Assembly (NCBI GenBank): GCA_002938045.1
Contig: PTLJ01000083.1
Location: 1 to 6,978 of the forward strand
Direction: 5' to 3'
DNA length: 6,978 nt
Source of the DNA: Alphaproteobacteria bacterium MarineAlpha3_Bin4
Lineage (GTDB): Bacteria; Pseudomonadota; Alphaproteobacteria; Rhodospirillales; Casp-alpha2
This document shows positions 6,165-6,978 of this stretch, piece after piece. The notes beneath the pieces were generated by a model. The model was not told the origin of the DNA and ran no database searches. It was given only the letters and a program-made list of their open reading frames with translations. A program made the position numbers and the translations under genes. The first letter of the stretch is position 1, and every line of letters begins with the position of its first letter.

Positions 6165-6978
6165 TGTCCATTCGTTCGGAAATCCTAGGATGCGGGTCTT
6201 ATCTTCCCGAAAGTGTACTTACCAACGCCGAACTGTCAACGATGTTAGATACTACGGATGAGTGGATTTACACACGTACCGGAATCCGCCAGCGTCATAT
6301 TGCCGCCGATGATGAGCTGACGTCTGACCTAGCGCTCAAGGCGGCGGAGCGTGCCCTCCAACACAGTGGTGTCGATGCGGAGGAAGTCGATCTTCTAATC
6401 CTGGCGACAACTACGCCCGACCAGACGTTTCCTGCAACAGCAACGCGGGTACAGACGAAACTCGGCATGACCAACGGCGCTGGGTTCGATATACAGGCGG
6501 TTTGTTCCGGCTTTGTCTACGGCCTTTCGATCGCCGACAACTTCATTAAGACCGGGCAATCGAAAACCATTGTTGTCGTCGGAGCCGAGACGTTTTCACG
6601 CATCCTCGACTGGGAGGACCGCTCGACTTGTGTGCTGTTCGGCGACGGGGCCGGGGCGGTCGTCCTGCGTGCGCTCAAGGGGGAAGAGGTGCCTGTTGGC
6701 CAGGCCGGCGAAACCGGGCATAACCGGGGCCGCGGTATTCTATCGACCCACCTTCACTCCGACGGTTCGACCAACGATCTTCTATATGTGGATGGCGGCC
6801 CCTCGAGCACGAGAACCGTCGGTCATGTTCGAATGATCGGCCGCGAGGTGTTTCGCCATGCCGTCATAAAACTTGCCGCGATCGTCGACGAAGCGCTCGA
6901 TGCCAACGGTCTGGCGGCGGAGGACATCGATTGGCTTGTCCCCCATCAGGCGAACAAACGCATCCTCGACGGTACGGC
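6164..6978 (+). CDS. fabH: Beta-ketoacyl-ACP synthase III (partial, runs off the window)
   Basis: The 271 visible codons run without interruption to the window edge; about 50 residues are missing at the C-terminus. FabH condenses acetyl-CoA with malonyl-ACP and starts type II fatty-acid synthesis. The catalytic Cys114 is in AVCSGF (112-117) and the active-site His261 in VPHQAN (259-264); the third residue, an Asn expected about 30 residues later, is beyond the end. Other family marks are the CoA-pocket motif DEWIYTRTGIRQRHI (32-46), the glycine-rich LFGDGAGAVVL (158-168) and ILSTHLHSDG (192-201). The start codon overlaps the plsX stop by one base and has no room for a strong ribosome-binding site of its own, in line with coupling. 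In related genomes ihfA often follows; that cannot be seen here. Confidence 0.97.
   Translation, partial: MSIRSEILGCGSYLPESVLTNAELSTMLDTTDEWIYTRTGIRQRHIAADDELTSDLALKAAERALQHSGVDAEEVDLLILATTTPDQTFPATATRVQTKLGMTNGAGFDIQAVCSGFVYGLSIADNFIKTGQSKTIVVVGAETFSRILDWEDRSTCVLFGDGAGAVVLRALKGEEVPVGQAGETGHNRGRGILSTHLHSDGSTNDLLYVDGGPSSTRTVGHVRMIGREVFRHAVIKLAAIVDEALDANGLAAEDIDWLVPHQANKRILDGT

Noticed and set aside
6513..6836. 107-residue open frame on the + strand near the right end
   Set aside because: It is out of frame with fabH, whose frame is uninterrupted from 6164 to the window end with catalytic motifs in place.
1..6978. Search for a novel system, mobile element, CRISPR array or toxin-antitoxin pair
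   Set aside because: Apart from the FliL-like gene, every gene belongs to a well-known core family in a familiar order, and there are no transposase, integrase, spaced direct repeats or small paired genes.

Overview
The window looks like a stretch of core chromosome from an alphaproteobacterium, probably of the Rhodospirillales type. Three things point that way: a K+-independent H+-pumping pyrophosphatase like that of Rhodospirillum; a ubiquinol-cytochrome c chaperone next to bamE; and the gene order DUF177-rpmF-plsX-fabH. The taxonomic placement is inference from gene content and remembered synteny; no search was run. Base composition and coding style look even throughout. I see no mobile element, rRNA, tRNA, CRISPR array or sign of recent transfer.

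Layout. Bases 1-38 hold the last codons of an upstream reading frame. Bases 44-568 encode a single-pass membrane protein resembling FliL. A 261-base non-coding stretch follows, then hppA (830-2920, + strand). A short convergent gap (2921-3005) with a small GC hairpin separates hppA from bamE, an outer-membrane lipoprotein gene on the - strand (3006-3509). A 162-base divergent intergenic region (3510-3671) carries two perfect TTGACA boxes in opposite orientation. Rightward from it runs a tight gene string: the cytochrome bc1 assembly chaperone (3672-4229), a DUF177/YceD protein (4219-4773), ribosomal protein L32 (rpmF, 4853-5038), plsX (5115-6164) and fabH (6164 to beyond the window end).

Functionally, the right half links respiratory-complex assembly, ribosome biogenesis (DUF177 and L32) and entry into lipid synthesis. 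PlsX makes acyl-phosphate for phospholipids, and FabH starts fatty-acid elongation. HppA recovers pyrophosphate energy as a proton gradient. BamE belongs to the machine that inserts beta-barrel proteins into the outer membrane.

The window appears ordinary rather than home to a new system. The items most worth a second look are the FliL-like protein of unknown role with a 15-bp in-gene tandem repeat, the symmetrical bamE/chaperone promoter region, the hairpin between rpmF and plsX, and the heavy use of TTG/GTG start codons.
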